A DNA stretch of 11,484 nucleotides from an uncultured Flavonifractor sp. (GTDB lineage: Bacteria; Bacillota; Clostridia; Oscillospirales; Oscillospiraceae): the NCBI GenBank assembly GCA_947384055.1, contig CANDFO010000071.1:1-11484 (forward strand). Reading direction: 5' to 3'. Shown here one piece after another: positions 10,965-11,484 of this stretch; within the stretch, counting starts at the first letter, position 1; each line of letters starts with the position of its first letter. The notes beneath the pieces are model-generated. The model had not been told where the DNA came from. It searched no databases and saw nothing but the letters and a program-made list of their open reading frames with translations. Both the position numbers and the translations under genes were made by a program.

Positions 10965-11484
10965 GTGGCAGAGGATAAAACCCAGCTCTCTCTAAACGAG
11001 GAGCAGTCCCAAATTCCAGACGCTGGAATACAGGAGCAAATTAAACTGGATGCTGATGCCCCTGTGCTGGGACGTACTACCGGAAATGTAATCGACATCT
11101 CCGGGGATTTGATTGATAAGATCATGTCCCAACAGACAGCGCATGAGGACGGTATCCCTGCTGAAACCCCGGCCCCGGAGGGCGGGCAGGAGTGGGAGAA
11201 GCCCCAGGAGCAGCCGGAGCAGAAGCCCCGCCGTGGCCGCCGTCCCAAGAACAAGGAGGCCCCGACCCAGGGGGACAAGCCCAAGCGCAAGGGCCACCCG
11301 CCCAAGGCGGAGAAACAGACCCCCGGCGGAGGCGGAGCTGGCAAGGCGGCCAAGGCCCCCAAACAGGGCAAGGCCGCCGGGAAGTCCGGCCCGGGCAAGG
11401 AGGAGGCCCCGCCACCGCCTGCGCCCGCGCCGGAGCCGCCGCCCCAGCCCAAGGACGCCTCCCGCGCTGAAAAAGAGGAGATCG
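10965..11484 (+). CDS. ParB-like partition protein of a conjugative element, N-terminal part
   Basis: 173 codons are visible and the gene continues past the window. GTG 10965 has a perfect AAGGAGG (10951-10957) 7 bases upstream. The product begins MAEDKTQLSLNEEQSQ, has a short ordered stretch (GRTTGNVIDISGDLIDKI, 36-53), then a long disordered Lys/Pro/Gly-rich region with an AT-hook-like KPRRGRRPKNKE, and ends DASRAEKEEI. In ParB proteins of Clostridia integrative elements, an ExEI-type strand leads into the ParB nuclease/CTPase fold (xLxxLHPFxxHPF). That fold should start just past the edge, so the call rests on the linker and the recalled family layout. It would bind DNA sites for element maintenance. 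A homologous segment is in the chimera at 7953-8363. Confidence 0.55.
   Translation, partial: MAEDKTQLSLNEEQSQIPDAGIQEQIKLDADAPVLGRTTGNVIDISGDLIDKIMSQQTAHEDGIPAETPAPEGGQEWEKPQEQPEQKPRRGRRPKNKEAPTQGDKPKRKGHPPKAEKQTPGGGGAGKAAKAPKQGKAAGKSGPGKEEAPPPPAPAPEPPPQPKDASRAEKEEI

Larger units (their letters stand above)
10481..10978 (+). pseudogene. Collagen-like (Gly-X-Y) putative exosporium protein, truncated by a rearrangement
   Basis: The first 99 residues are a well-formed head domain: MSLPSFPTVDPPIDRED, then SSIAMEELGLSHILNAEGEK (24-43) and LFLKAKMQGAL. This head is familiar from collagen-like proteins of Oscillospiraceae and relatives, where it precedes long GPTGPTG stretches like BclA of spore surfaces. 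Here the repeat starts at G100 (GPTGPTGPAGAT) and breaks after four triplets at the 14-bp border repeat (10819). The remaining 50 codons are out of context and the frame ends inside the next gene's start. AAAGGAG (10464-10470) precedes ATG 10481, and a sigma-K-like promoter lies upstream. So expression may persist, but the filament-forming part is gone. Confidence 0.7.

Noticed and set aside
10958..11452. Large minus-strand frames at the right edge
   Set aside because: These are antisense of the Pro/Lys-rich ParB-like linker, which has a perfect ribosome site in the plus direction.

Overview
The window looks like chromosome of a high-GC, spore-forming gut Clostridium of the Oscillospiraceae/Flavonifractor type. 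This rests on GC-rich coding sequence with clostridial Shine-Dalgarno sites, a Rex regulator beside an SLH-type surface lipoprotein, a cysteine-rich protein and a collagen-like protein each preceded by a sigma-K-like promoter, and conjugative-element genes typical of that family. The species cannot be fixed from this sequence alone.

Left part (1-2340), a decayed zone: the start of a zinc-ribbon transposase with a hairpin at the IS end lies next to eroded remnants of an enoyl-CoA hydratase gene and a 3-hydroxyacyl-CoA dehydrogenase gene. These once formed a tandem beta-oxidation or butyrate-type pair. An intact XerC/D-like tyrosine recombinase follows. After it comes about 400 bp without a gene, holding a structured repeat present in two copies: a perfect 48-bp core plus hairpins, one of which varies by a compensatory base pair.

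Middle part (2341-7607), ordinary chromosome: a cysteine-rich putative spore-surface protein (minus); a two-gene membrane-protein operon (YhhN-like, then TIGR01906/DUF1461) read away from a divergent TetR-family regulator; then a rex - SLH lipoprotein operon (minus) joined by an ATGA overlap, with a clear promoter and a strong terminator.

Right part (7752-11484), mobile-element territory: a 23-bp copy of a tRNA 3' end, including CCA and followed by its own terminator, marks the edge of an integrated element. Inside it lie a chimeric broken gene (ParB-like N-terminal region joined to the C-terminus of a tyrosine integrase), an AT-rich islet with a complete RES-domain protein (putative NAD-consuming toxin or defence enzyme), a frameshifted transposon-transfer assisting protein, a collagen-like gene cut after four Gly-X-Y triplets, and the start of a ParB-like gene that runs off the window. 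A 14-bp sequence occurs in opposite orientation at two of the broken genes (8342-8355 and 10819-10832), in the same codon phase. This suggests site-specific recombination or inversion of the segment carrying the RES gene.

The strongest candidates for something undescribed are the solitary RES protein with its possible recombination borders, and the covarying repeat element at 1976-2277.
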